Assembly (NCBI RefSeq): GCF_018614655.1
Contig: NZ_JAGGOG010000026.1
Location: forward strand, 1 to 52,606
DNA length: 52,606 nucleotides
Origin: Pseudomonas fluorescens
GTDB taxonomy: Bacteria > Pseudomonadota > Gammaproteobacteria > Pseudomonadales > Pseudomonadaceae
Direction: 5' to 3'
Shown: positions 1-7,022 of the stretch, piece by piece
How the letters are laid out: each line of letters opens with the position of its first letter
Position numbering within the stretch: position 1 is the first letter of the stretch
The notes under the pieces: generated by a model
The model's input: the letters and a program-made list of their open reading frames with translations, nothing else
Databases searched by the model: none
What the model was told of the DNA's origin: nothing
Program-made: the position numbers and the translations under genes

Positions 1-1
1 C

Positions 2-148
2 CATTTGAAAGCGGCTATCCGCCAATTTATCGAGGCTCATAACGAGCATTCAGCCAAACCGTTCAAATGGAACAAAACAGCTGAGTCCATCATCAGTTCG
101 GTGCATAAAGCAAAGCTGAGTGCGACCAAAAATAAATTAATGGATTAA
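2..148 (+). pseudogene. C-terminal fragment of an IS630-family transposase (window edge)
   Basis: An open frame enters from the left edge and ends at TAA 146-148, giving 48 residues. It contains the segment KPFKWNKTAESI and a basic tail. An F-K-W-T/N-K-T-A motif close to the C-terminus is characteristic of IS630/Tc1-type DDE transposases, which cut and paste at TA dinucleotides. The catalytic residues lie outside the window, so I cannot tell whether the whole gene is intact. The frame stops only about 13 bases before the point where the neighbouring sensor gene breaks off, which fits the right end of an insertion sequence. Family assignment rests on a short tail. Confidence 0.6.
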
Positions 149-163
149 CCGCTCAGGACACTA
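149..163. mobile_element. Right end of the IS630-type element with TA target
   Basis: The bases between the transposase stop and the broken sensor gene read CCGCTCAGGACAC followed by TA at 162-163. IS630 elements insert at TA and duplicate it, so I infer that the element ends near 161 and that TA 162-163 is one copy of the target. The other end and the matching terminal inverted repeat lie outside the window, so the boundary is inferred. Confidence 0.45.
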
Positions 164-362
164 GCACCAATTCGCGCTTGCCCTGCAGCCATTGGCGCTG
201 AGCCTTGTCCAGTTGGCTCTCCAGTTGGACGGAACCTGCGCGGCTCAGTAGCGTGTAATGTTTTGGAGGGGTTTGAGCGGCAGGTACAGTAGTGCTTAAG
301 CACAAACCGGCACTCAATATAATTAGATAGTCCTTTAAACGCCTGGGCATCCGATCTCTCAC
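153..362 (-). pseudogene. 5' stub of a BvgS-like hybrid sensor kinase, truncated by the insertion sequence
   Basis: This minus-strand frame codes for 69 residues. It has a signal peptide (about residues 5-29, hydrophobic stretch IILSAGLCLSTTV, then AA) and a start of mature protein rich in Q and R. That resembles the N-terminus of BvgS/EvgS-type sensors just before their first periplasmic binding domain. The frame then runs into the insertion-sequence end near 163 and stops almost at once. The initiation codon is GTG at 362-360, overlapping the TGA of the upstream response regulator gene; an ATG at 350-348 is an alternative. Translational overlap with a LuxR-type regulator is typical of bvgA-bvgS pairs. 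The kinase, receiver and Hpt parts are absent here, so the product should be non-functional unless the rest lies beyond the element. Confidence 0.55.
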
Positions 363-985
363 ACTAGCGCATTGCGTTTTGCCAGCTCGATAAGCTCTAC
401 CAAGGACTTGGCTTTCAGTTTTTGCATAAGTCGTTTCTTGTAAGTGCTGACAGTCTTGTTGCTGAGGAACATACCTTTGGCAATTTCCTTGTTTGTTCGA
501 CCTTGTGCAAAAAGTTGCAAAACCATGAGTTCGCGATCATTCACAGCCTTGAAAAGTTCCAGCTCTTCATTGTTGCCGGCTTCTGCGCCGTTGCCATTCA
601 GTGCCTGGCTTGGGAAGTAGTTGTAACCGGACAGGACGGCCCTGATGGCACTGAGCAGTTCACTTAAGTCGCCCTCCTTGCAAACATAGCCGTCTGCACC
701 TGACCGCATGCAGCGTGTGGCGAAGAGTGCCGGGCATTGAGCTGTCAAGACTAGCGTCTTTATTGGGGTAGTCATCGAGTTGAATCGGCATAGAACTTCA
801 AGGCCGTCCAGTTTTGGAATACTGATGTCGAGAATTATCAGGTCCGGCAGGCACTCCCTGACCATTTGAATTGCATCGCAACCATTATCTGTTTCTCCAA
901 CTACTTTATAACCTTCATGTTCTAACAACATTCGCAGTGCAAGTCGGATAACAGGGTGGTCGTCGATAATAAAAACTGAGTTCAT
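359..985 (-). CDS. NarL/BvgA-type response regulator
   Basis: A 208-residue two-domain regulator. The receiver begins MNSVFIIDDHP, with the acidic pair DD near residues 8-9, the phosphorylated Asp in ILDIS, a Thr in LVLTAQ and the conserved Lys in CKEGD. The C-terminal LuxR-type helix-turn-helix contains RELMVLQLFAQGRTNKEIA and NKTVSTYKKRLM. A longer frame reaches 1021, but the ATG at 985-983 starts exactly where the receiver fold should begin, so I use it. The stop overlaps the start of the truncated sensor gene, which implies co-translation with a BvgS-like partner. With the sensor broken by the insertion sequence, the regulator is probably an orphan in this strain. Confidence 0.85.
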   Translation of the reverse strand: MNSVFIIDDHPVIRLALRMLLEHEGYKVVGETDNGCDAIQMVRECLPDLIILDISIPKLDGLEVLCRFNSMTTPIKTLVLTAQCPALFATRCMRSGADGYVCKEGDLSELLSAIRAVLSGYNYFPSQALNGNGAEAGNNEELELFKAVNDRELMVLQLFAQGRTNKEIAKGMFLSNKTVSTYKKRLMQKLKAKSLVELIELAKRNALV

Positions 986-1243
986 GATCAAATCCCATAC
1001 GAGCGTAAATAAAGCGGGCACATTAGCTCACATGGCGATGGAGGAGGATGAACTGAATGTGGAACAAGCATGAAACAGGAAAATTCCTACATAAAAACAA
1101 GCATGGGACTACCTGTTGTTGGGGCTTTGTTGGTTGGGGTGTAAGAAAACTGCGCTCACAAGTTTGAAATATGCGTGACAGTGTCTGGGTGGCTTGGCTC
1201 TACTGATTTTTCGTAATGTTTAGGTGTTTAATATCCTACGTAG

Positions 1244-1708
1244 TTAAGTAATGTGTCCGCTTCCAGTTGTAATGGTCTCAGACCCGCAGTGGGACGAATT
1301 CCCCTTGCAAGGTTTTGATTGGCCTATCAGCACTTGCAACGACTCATTATTGAGCGGTTTTGCCAGGTAGCCCAGTAACGGGAAATCACGTTGCAGAGCC
1401 TGGACTTTCAGGTTTTCCAGTTCGTTGGCAGGCAGGCCGCTTAATAATATGGCGGCCTTTATGAAGCCTCTACGGTGGCCTATTTCTATCAGCTCAATCC
1501 CTGGCAGATCCGGCAAACATTGGTCGCAGAGCAGAATGTCGAATGGCGTTTCGGCTTGAGCCATCAACCTGAGAGCCTGTTCGGCGTTTTCAGCGGGCGT
1601 CAATTGGTAATAGCCGGCGGTTTTCAGCAAACATTGGGTGGCCAAAAGTTGAAAGGGATGGTCCTCCACCAGCAGGATGCGTAGTTGTTTGAGCATAGGT
1701 TCGTCCAT
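1244..1708 (-). CDS. Stand-alone receiver-domain protein
   Basis: About 154 residues from the ATG at 1708-1706; a TTG at 1738 would add ten. The protein is essentially one response-regulator receiver. It has RILLVEDHPFQ (acidic pocket), the phospho-acceptor Asp in LLCDQCLPDLPG, a Ser in ILLSG and Lys in YLAKPL. A polar tail rich in S, T and G follows. No output domain is present. It lies upstream of the BvgA-like regulator on the same strand with a gap of about 260 bases, so it may belong to the same signalling locus, for example as a phosphate sink or inhibitor. That role is inferred from position only. Confidence 0.7.
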   Translation of the reverse strand: MDEPMLKQLRILLVEDHPFQLLATQCLLKTAGYYQLTPAENAEQALRLMAQAETPFDILLCDQCLPDLPGIELIEIGHRRGFIKAAILLSGLPANELENLKVQALQRDFPLLGYLAKPLNNESLQVLIGQSKPCKGNSSHCGSETITTGSGHIT

Positions 1709-1908
1709 GTCAATGGCATAGGCCCTGAAGTTGCTCAACCAAGGGGGCCTTCACAGCTTATGAATCAGAAGTTGATTGGCCCGTCAGAGACTGGGCGTAG
1801 GAGTGGATCGATAGGGTGGATAAGAGCGCGCGTGATTATTCATCGGGCGTTTGCAGAAGTTCGATCAGGTTGCTCTGTTCTCTTCGTAGGGCGATTCTTT
1901 GAACGATT

Positions 1909-1950
1909 GAAAACCCTGGTTGGAAAGCAGCGAGCCAGGGTTTTCGTTTA
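1909..1950 (-). terminator. Hairpin downstream of the dGTPase-like gene
   Basis: AAAACCCTGG at 1910-1919 pairs perfectly with CCAGGGTTTT at 1935-1944 around a 15-base loop. A-rich and T-rich sides suit termination in either direction. It lies just beyond the stop of the minus-strand gene ending at 1961. Confidence 0.6.
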
Positions 1951-1960
1951 GTGCAATGGG

Positions 1961-3292
1961 TTACTGAGGACTGGAGCGTCCAGTCATTTCTCGCGCCATC
2001 TCCGTGGCATAGCTATCGGTCATGCCGGCGATGAAGTCGATCATCCGCAGAAATGACGTGTGCAGCGGCCACGCTGGATCGGGTGCGTTGTTACCCAGCA
2101 AGTCCAGGATGCGCCGGTTCTTGAAGGAGGGGGTGCGACCACCGTGCTGTTCCAAGGCGGCGCCGCAGAAAGCATTCAAGAGAATTTCGAGGGTGGTGTA
2201 GGCACCGATCTCATGCAGGGTCTTGCGTTTGTCCTGAAAGATCTTCTTGCGAGCCATGTCCTTGGCGTTCAAGACGCAACGTTTGGCAGGGCCGTGCATA
2301 TGTTCGACCAAGTCGCCCGGCAAGGTGCCGGCCAAGAGCGCGTCCTGTTGTTCAACGAACGCTCGCGCTGCTGCGTTGGTCAGGTGCTCGATGGCCTTGC
2401 CTCGCAGAATGGCCAGCTTGCGGCGTCGTGAGTCCAGCGGGCCCAGTTGCCGATAGGTTTCCGGCAAATCGTCGCCGACGAGATCCAGTAACAGTGATTC
2501 GACTTCAGCGTACTCCAGCAGGTCCATTTCCAGGCCGTCTTCGAGGTCAATCAACGCGTAGCAGATGTCGTCGGCGGCCTCCATCAGGTAAACCAGAGGA
2601 TGCCGCGCCCAGCGTTGTTCTTCCAGTTGTGGCAGGCCGAGTTTATGGGCGATCTGCTCAAGGATCGGCAGCTCGCTCTGGTAACAGCCGAACTTGTGTT
2701 TTTTGTAGCCCAGGGAGTCGGCGTGGCGCGCGGTCCAGGGGTATTTCAGGTACGTGCCCAGGGTGGCGAAGGTAAGGCGTGTACCGCCGTCGAACTGGTG
2801 GTACTCGAGCTGCGTCAGGACCCGGAATCCTTGGGCGTTGCCTTCGAAATTGAGGAAGTCATTGCGCTCGGCGCTGCTCATGTCATCCAGCCAGCCACGA
2901 CCTGCGGCCTGTTGGAACCAGTGGCGAATGGCATCTTCACCGGAGTGGCCGAATGGCGGGTTGCCGATGTCATGGGCCAGGCAGGCCGATTGCACCACCA
3001 TGCCCAGATCGCTCGGATCGCACCAGTCAGGCAGGGCGCTGCGTAGGGTTTCGCCTACACGCATGCCCAGAGAGCGGCCGACACAGCTGACTTCCAGGGA
3101 GTGGGTCAGCCGCGTGTGGATATGGTCGTTGCTGGAGACCGGGTGTACCTGGGTCTTGCGGCCCAGTCGGCGAAACGCACCGGAGAAGATGATGCGGTCA
3201 TGGTCTTTGTGAAAAGGGCTGCGGCCCAGTTCTTCCGGGCTGTGCAGGGGTTTTCCAAGGCGTTCGCGTGTAAGCAGGGTGGGCCAATCCAA
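1961..3292 (-). CDS. dgt: Deoxyguanosinetriphosphate triphosphohydrolase-like protein
   Basis: An HD-domain dNTP triphosphohydrolase of about 443 residues, expected to hydrolyse dGTP or other dNTPs to the nucleoside and tripolyphosphate. Visible motifs are HTRLTHSLEV (first metal-binding His), the HD pair in ACLAHDIGNPPFGHSGE, and YLMEAADDICYALIDLEDG in the C-terminal half. The N-terminus shows the family block SPFHKDHDRIIFSGAFRRLG. The frame is open back to 3370, but the extra residues look non-conserved. I take TTG at 3292-3290, which is preceded by GGAGAG eight bases upstream and gives the start LDWPTLLTRERLG. It is a single-gene unit with a hairpin downstream. Confidence 0.9.
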   Translation of the reverse strand: MDWPTLLTRERLGKPLHSPEELGRSPFHKDHDRIIFSGAFRRLGRKTQVHPVSSNDHIHTRLTHSLEVSCVGRSLGMRVGETLRSALPDWCDPSDLGMVVQSACLAHDIGNPPFGHSGEDAIRHWFQQAAGRGWLDDMSSAERNDFLNFEGNAQGFRVLTQLEYHQFDGGTRLTFATLGTYLKYPWTARHADSLGYKKHKFGCYQSELPILEQIAHKLGLPQLEEQRWARHPLVYLMEAADDICYALIDLEDGLEMDLLEYAEVESLLLDLVGDDLPETYRQLGPLDSRRRKLAILRGKAIEHLTNAAARAFVEQQDALLAGTLPGDLVEHMHGPAKRCVLNAKDMARKKIFQDKRKTLHEIGAYTTLEILLNAFCGAALEQHGGRTPSFKNRRILDLLGNNAPDPAWPLHTSFLRMIDFIAGMTDSYATEMAREMTGRSSPQ

Positions 3293-3643
3293 GGCGGGTA
3301 CTCTCCGTGCGGTGAATGACGTGCCCCAGCTTCCCGGTTCAGCCTTGTGGGTGCAAGAAAAACTACACACTCAAATGCGTGCGCAAGCTATTGAGCTTTA
3401 GCTGTTTGGTATCAGGCGGCCAGGCAGTCTTGGAGTAAAAAGGTCCGGCCCCTTGAGACATAAGCATCTACACAATTGCTTGGGGACCTGATTTTCTGTA
3501 GCCGCTGCCGAGGCACGAGGCTGCGATGCGGTCCGCAGGACCGCCTTGGGGCCGCTTCGCAGCCCATCGCAGCCTAGCGGCTACAGGGGTTTCGCAGGAC
3601 TCAAAAGATGTGTAGATACCTATGCCCATCGCAGCCTTGTGCC
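3293..3643. other. Gene-free stretch holding one palindromic repeat
   Basis: About 350 bases between the dGTPase-like gene and the small membrane-protein operon, with no convincing coding frame. It contains the REP-type repeat listed separately and presumably the promoter of the minus-strand dgt gene. Confidence 0.6.
3496..3586. repeat. REP-type inverted repeat (REPIN-like), copy 1
   Basis: The block opens CTGTAGCCGCTGCCGAGGCACG and closes with an inverted partner ending CTAGCGGCTACAG. The middle (GCGGTCCGCAGGACCGCC) is itself palindromic. Similar blocks occur at 22209, 29419 and 44164. It resembles the dispersed intergenic REP pairs known from P. fluorescens genomes. No gene is encoded. Confidence 0.8.
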
Positions 3644-3985
3644 TTAACCCTTGCGCGCAGCGCCTTGCATCGCCAGCTTGATCAGCGGTATCAGACCGGC
3701 ACCGAGCCGCACGAGGCGAGTCAGGGTCCCGATGCTGCCACCCTTGGCGCCTTTACCGGTGAGAAAGCCCAGCAGTGTCACCACACCCACGCCCCACAGC
3801 GGCGCATGTTTGATGCCGAAGCCGTCTTGCCAGCTTTGGCCCATGTTGCGGACCTTTTGCAGAGGCGCCATCAGTTGCTGGGATTCGTGCCGAATTTCCT
3901 GGCGGTGCATCTCCATGCGCAGGCGGATCAGTGCCTTGCGCATTTCCCGCCGGGACGCGGTTTGCGGAATTTCAGTCAGGCTCAT
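3644..3985 (-). CDS. Small protein of the yqjD-yqjE operon (YqjK-like position)
   Basis: A 113-residue protein. Its N-terminal third is basic and helical (SRREMRKALIRLRMEMHRQEIRHE broken into charged turns). Weakly hydrophobic segments follow (LWGVGVVTLLGFLTG near 65-78 and a second near 90-105), and the C-terminus is basic. Its ATG overlaps the TGA of the preceding YqjE-like gene (ATGA), so the two are translationally coupled. In enterobacteria a third small gene, yqjK, follows yqjD and yqjE; this protein occupies that place, but I do not recognise clear sequence identity. Function unknown; probably a small inner-membrane-associated protein. Confidence 0.7.
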   Translation of the reverse strand: MSLTEIPQTASRREMRKALIRLRMEMHRQEIRHESQQLMAPLQKVRNMGQSWQDGFGIKHAPLWGVGVVTLLGFLTGKGAKGGSIGTLTRLVRLGAGLIPLIKLAMQGAARKG

Positions 3986-4368
3986 GGCAACAGGCGCTCC
4001 CGGTCGTTGGCCAGCTCTTCGAGGGTGGCGTGGAAAGGCGTGGACTCATCGAAGATGGCTGCCTTCAAGCGCAAGCCGCAGAACGCCGCTGCCAGCACAT
4101 AGAAGACACACAGGCTGATGATCCCGGTCAGGCGATAGGTGTCCCAGACCAGAATCATCACCAGTGCCGACAAGCCCACCAGCAACAGCAAGGCAAACAC
4201 CAGCGCCAGGCCTGCGAACAGCAGGAGACTGACCGTACGGGCTTTCTGTTCCTGCAACTCGATGCCGAACAGCTCGACATGACTGTGGAGCAAACCCAGA
4301 ACAGCAGCGCCCAGGCGCCGCGAAGTAGAACTTGGGCCCGTGGACGAGCCGGATTCGCCGATAGACAT
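3982..4368 (-). CDS. yqjE: YqjE-like phage holin family membrane protein
   Basis: A 128-residue protein with two clear membrane segments: VSLLLFAGLALVFALLLLVGLSAL, about residues 46-69, and GIISLCVFYVLAAAFCGL, about 80-98. Between them is the short loop VWDTYR. The N-terminal part carries the amphipathic helix LLHSHVELFGIELQEQKAR typical of the YqjE/holin-X family. The frame continues upstream to 4437, but the ATG at 4368-4366 lies two bases after the stop of yqjD and fits operon structure. Known relatives are inner-membrane proteins induced in stationary phase; the exact function is not established. Confidence 0.8.
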   Translation of the reverse strand: MSIGESGSSTGPSSTSRRLGAAVLGLLHSHVELFGIELQEQKARTVSLLLFAGLALVFALLLLVGLSALVMILVWDTYRLTGIISLCVFYVLAAAFCGLRLKAAIFDESTPFHATLEELANDRERLLP

Positions 4369-4370
4369 GA

Positions 4371-4685
4371 TTAGCGCCTTGTGGCCAGCAGGCCGATCAG
4401 AAAGCCCACGCCGGCAGCAATGCCGACGGACTGCCAAGGGTTGGCCTGCACATAGTCTTCGGTCGCCGTGACCGCCGCTTTGCCGCGTTCGCGCAGTGAG
4501 TCTTCGGTCAGTTGCAGGGTTTCACGGGCCTTGAGCAGGCTCTCATGGATTTTTGAGCGCAATTCATCAGCCTGGTCACCGGCCAGTACGGCCGTGTCGT
4601 CCAACAGTTTTTCGGTATCGCTGACCAGGGTTTGAAAGTCCTCCATCAGTATTTCTTGAGCAGTCTTTGCCGTTTTGCTGGCCAT
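4371..4685 (-). CDS. yqjD: ElaB/YqjD/DUF883 family membrane-anchored protein
   Basis: A 104-residue protein with a long polar helix (residues 8-75, heptad-like, many E, K and Q). One C-terminal transmembrane helix follows (VGIAAGVGFLIGLLATRR, 87-104) after the family motif YVQANPWQSVGIAAG. E. coli YqjD and ElaB are C-tail-anchored inner-membrane proteins that bind ribosomes in stationary phase; that role is inferred here by family. It is first in a three-gene operon with tight spacing to yqjE. A GGAG-like site precedes the ATG at 4685-4683. Confidence 0.88.
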   Translation of the reverse strand: MASKTAKTAQEILMEDFQTLVSDTEKLLDDTAVLAGDQADELRSKIHESLLKARETLQLTEDSLRERGKAAVTATEDYVQANPWQSVGIAAGVGFLIGLLATRR

Positions 4686-4755
4686 GGGTATCTCCGTGAG
4701 TGGCTGTCTGATGTTTTCGAGTCACCGGCATCGGTGAAGGTTCACTGCAATTGTC

Positions 4756-4771
4756 TGGTACAGCTTTTGCT
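4756..4771 (+). promoter_or_regulatory. Candidate sigma-54 promoter upstream of the ammonium transporter
   Basis: The bases TGGTAC-AGCTT-TTGC (4756-4770) match the sigma-54 -24/-12 pattern TGGYAC-N5-TTGC, with GG and GC twelve bases apart. Nitrogen-regulated amt genes are commonly sigma-54/NtrC dependent. The site is about 255 bases before the amt ATG, so it implies a long leader; a chance match is possible. Confidence 0.4.
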
Positions 4772-4781
4772 TTGCCTTGGT

Positions 4782-4803
4782 GCGCAAGCCCTTGGGTTTG
4801 CGC
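4782..4803. repeat. Short inverted repeat in the amt leader
   Basis: GCGCAAGCCC at 4782-4791 pairs with GGGTTTGCGC at 4794-4803 with one mismatch and a two-base centre. It lies just downstream of the candidate sigma-54 promoter. It could be an operator or a leader hairpin; its role is unknown. Confidence 0.4.
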
Positions 4804-5025
4804 TGAATTTGGGCGGTAAGGCCTTGAGTCTCCAAAAACCTTACCTTAAATAACTAAAACTCGCGGAAAAACCCTGCCGGGAATTGCCTTCTTCATTGAA
4901 CGCTGCGCTAAAGCGGTTCACGCCCTCTACAGAAGGCCTGGAGTTTCAGTGCCAATTTAGTGCGCGAATGAAGAGCATGAACTGCTTTGGTGCTTTTTCC
5001 CGAATATGCAGGCCTGCCAACCTTC

Positions 5026-6234
5026 ATGGAAAATTTGCAAAGTGCAGTGGACACGCTGGTCCACAGCTCCAACACCCTGTTTATTCTGATGGGTGCGGTC
5101 ATGGTCCTGGCCATGCATGCCGGCTTCGCGTTTCTTGAAGTCGGCACCGTACGGCAGAAGAACCAAGTCAACGCCCTGTCGAAAATCCTCAGTGATTTCG
5201 CCATCTCGACCCTGGCCTATTTCTTTATAGGCTATTGGATCTCCTATGGGGTCAGCTTCATGCAACCGGCGGCGGTCATCAGCGCGGATCACGGTTACGG
5301 TCTGGTGAAGTTCTTTTTCCTGCTGACTTTCGCGGCCGCCATCCCGGCGATTATTTCCGGCGGCATTGCAGAGCGTGCACGTTTTGCGCCGCAACTGTGT
5401 GCCACCGCGTTGATCGTGGCGTTCATCTATCCGTTTTTCGAAGGCATGGTGTGGAACGGCAACTACGGCTTGCAAGCCTGGCTGCTCGCCACCTTCGGCG
5501 CCAGCTTCCATGACTTTGCAGGCTCTGTGGTGGTGCATGCCATGGGCGGCTGGCTGGCGTTGGCGGCGGTGTTGCTGCTGGGGCCGCGCCAGGGTCGTTA
5601 TCGGGAAGGGCGCCTGGTAGCGTTTGCGCCGTCGAGCATTCCTTTCCTGGCGCTGGGCTCATGGATCCTGATTGTCGGCTGGTTCGGCTTTAACGTCATG
5701 AGTGCGCAAACCTTGTCTGGGGTGAGCGGCCTGGTGGCGGTCAACTCGCTGATGGCCATGGTTGGCGGCACGGTGGCGGCGCTGGTGATCGGGCGCAATG
5801 ACCCGGGTTTTCTGCACAATGGCCCGTTGGCCGGGCTGGTGGCGATTTGCGCGGGCTCCGATCTGATGCACCCGGTCGGTGCGCTGGTCACCGGCGCAGT
5901 GGCGGGCGGCCTGTTTGTCTGGTGTTTCATCGCGGCTCAGGATCGCTGGAAAATCGATGACGTGCTGGGTGTCTGGCCACTTCATGGCCTGTGCGGTGTA
6001 TGGGGCGGAATTGCCTGCGGGATATTCGGCCAGACGGCTTTGGGCGGGCTGGGTGGCGTCAGTTTGATCAGCCAATTGATCGGTACTGCATTGGGTGTGG
6101 TCGTGGCCCTGGCGGGCGGGTTTCTGGTGTATGGGGTGATCAAGCGCGTGTATGGCCTGCGCTTGAGTCAGGAGGAGGAGTATTACGGCGCGGACTTGTC
6201 GATCCACAAGATTGGGGCCGTCAGTCAGGATTGA
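5026..6234 (+). CDS. amtB: Amt/Mep/Rh-family ammonium transporter
   Basis: A 402-residue integral membrane protein with about eleven predicted helices, taking up ammonium across the inner membrane. Family signatures are visible. They include GFAFLEVGTVRQKNQVN after the first helix, DFAISTLAYFFIGY, DFAGSVVVHAMGG (first of the two pore histidines) and VWPLHGLCGVWGGIACGIFG (second pore His). The cytoplasmic C-terminus is EEEYYGADLSIHKIGA, a form that binds PII proteins in relatives. I use the ATG at 5026 (MENLQSAVDTL); an in-frame TTG at 4987 would add 13 residues. No glnK partner is adjacent, unlike the usual glnK-amtB pair, so this may be a secondary copy. Confidence 0.92.
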   Translation: MENLQSAVDTLVHSSNTLFILMGAVMVLAMHAGFAFLEVGTVRQKNQVNALSKILSDFAISTLAYFFIGYWISYGVSFMQPAAVISADHGYGLVKFFFLLTFAAAIPAIISGGIAERARFAPQLCATALIVAFIYPFFEGMVWNGNYGLQAWLLATFGASFHDFAGSVVVHAMGGWLALAAVLLLGPRQGRYREGRLVAFAPSSIPFLALGSWILIVGWFGFNVMSAQTLSGVSGLVAVNSLMAMVGGTVAALVIGRNDPGFLHNGPLAGLVAICAGSDLMHPVGALVTGAVAGGLFVWCFIAAQDRWKIDDVLGVWPLHGLCGVWGGIACGIFGQTALGGLGGVSLISQLIGTALGVVVALAGGFLVYGVIKRVYGLRLSQEEEYYGADLSIHKIGAVSQD

Positions 6235-6308
6235 TTGGCGCCGCTGGCTCGACGATGTTTTGGCTGCGGCCTAGAATGGATGCCTATTCCTTTTAGGGTT
6301 CGTTTGCC

Positions 6309-6545
6309 ATGCCTCCTGAATGCCAGTTGTTCGGCACCCTGGGCTGCCATCTCTGTGAACTTGCGGAAGCTGAAGTCATGCCGTTGGTCGAACATGGGTT
6401 GCTGGTGGAGCTGGTGGATATTGCCGATTCCGAGGCCCTGTTCGAAGCCTACGGCCTGCGTATTCCGGTGCTGCGCCGGGTGGATACGGGCGAAGAGCTG
6501 GACTGGCCTTTCGATACCGATCAGGTCGTAGCCTTCCTGCTCTAG
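6309..6545 (+). CDS. Glutaredoxin-family (DUF836-type) protein
   Basis: A 78-residue thioredoxin-fold protein. The N-terminal strand is followed by the redox motif CHLC (LFGTLGCHLCELAE). The cis-Pro region is IPVLRR, and the C-terminus is a short helix ending FDTDQVVAFLL. The small size and CxxC-strand-IPVL arrangement match the YruB/DUF836 glutaredoxin-like family. It probably reduces disulphides or mixed disulphides in the cytoplasm; the substrate is unknown. It lies 75 bases before the LexA-controlled gene and on the same strand. Confidence 0.8.
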   Translation: MPPECQLFGTLGCHLCELAEAEVMPLVEHGLLVELVDIADSEALFEAYGLRIPVLRRVDTGEELDWPFDTDQVVAFLL

Positions 6546-6581
6546 TACTAATCCAATGGCAGGTTCCCGATTATTCAGTTA

Positions 6582-6597
6582 CTGTATGTTTGTACAG
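6582..6597 (+). promoter_or_regulatory. LexA box (SOS operator)
   Basis: CTGTATGTTTGTACAG is a perfect CTGT-N8-ACAG LexA site with an AT-rich palindromic centre. It lies 24 bases before the ATG of the downstream small gene, in the position expected for repression of its promoter. Confidence 0.7.
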
Positions 6598-6620
6598 CGA
6601 TTGAATGAGAGGGAACGCCC

Positions 6621-6956
6621 ATGGTGAATGTCGAACAACTGAAAAGCAGCGTCAATCGCATGTCCGCCGACGTCGTGCGCGATGCGGTGAACGAGCTGCG
6701 CCTCGATGGTCTGGTCACGGAAGGCAAGACGCCCTTTAACAAAGTGCATTTCAATACCTGCTTTGCCGAGATCGAAGCATTGTTCCAGCGCGCCGGTTAT
6801 CACAAGCAACTGGATGTTGTGGGGTATCAGGGGTTGCTTTATGCCTTGTATGACCCGGGCCGCTGGGAGGCGGTGGACGTACTGCGTTGGCTCAAGGAAT
6901 TTACCGATGCCGCCAGTGCGTCGCCGGTGTTGCGGGCGCAATTGGCCAAGGCTTGA
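6621..6956 (+). CDS. Conserved hypothetical protein, probably SOS-regulated
   Basis: A 111-residue soluble protein with mixed alpha/beta character and no signal peptide, membrane segment or metal motif. Segments that look conserved are VVRDAVNELRLDGLVTEGKTPFNKVHFN and the aromatic run GYQGLLYALYDPGRWEAVDVLRWL. The gene has a good Shine-Dalgarno sequence (GAGAGGGAACG) before ATG 6621. I do not recognise a characterised family. The LexA box immediately upstream suggests induction by DNA damage, so a role in repair, mutagenesis or cell-cycle delay is possible, but nothing in the protein itself shows it. It is followed by an RluA-like gene 66 bases downstream. Confidence 0.8.
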   Translation: MVNVEQLKSSVNRMSADVVRDAVNELRLDGLVTEGKTPFNKVHFNTCFAEIEALFQRAGYHKQLDVVGYQGLLYALYDPGRWEAVDVLRWLKEFTDAASASPVLRAQLAKA

Positions 6957-7022
6957 GATCTCTTCTAGGCCTGATCCAACGACATGCGGGATAATGCCCG
7001 CTTGTATTTTCAGGCTTTGAGC

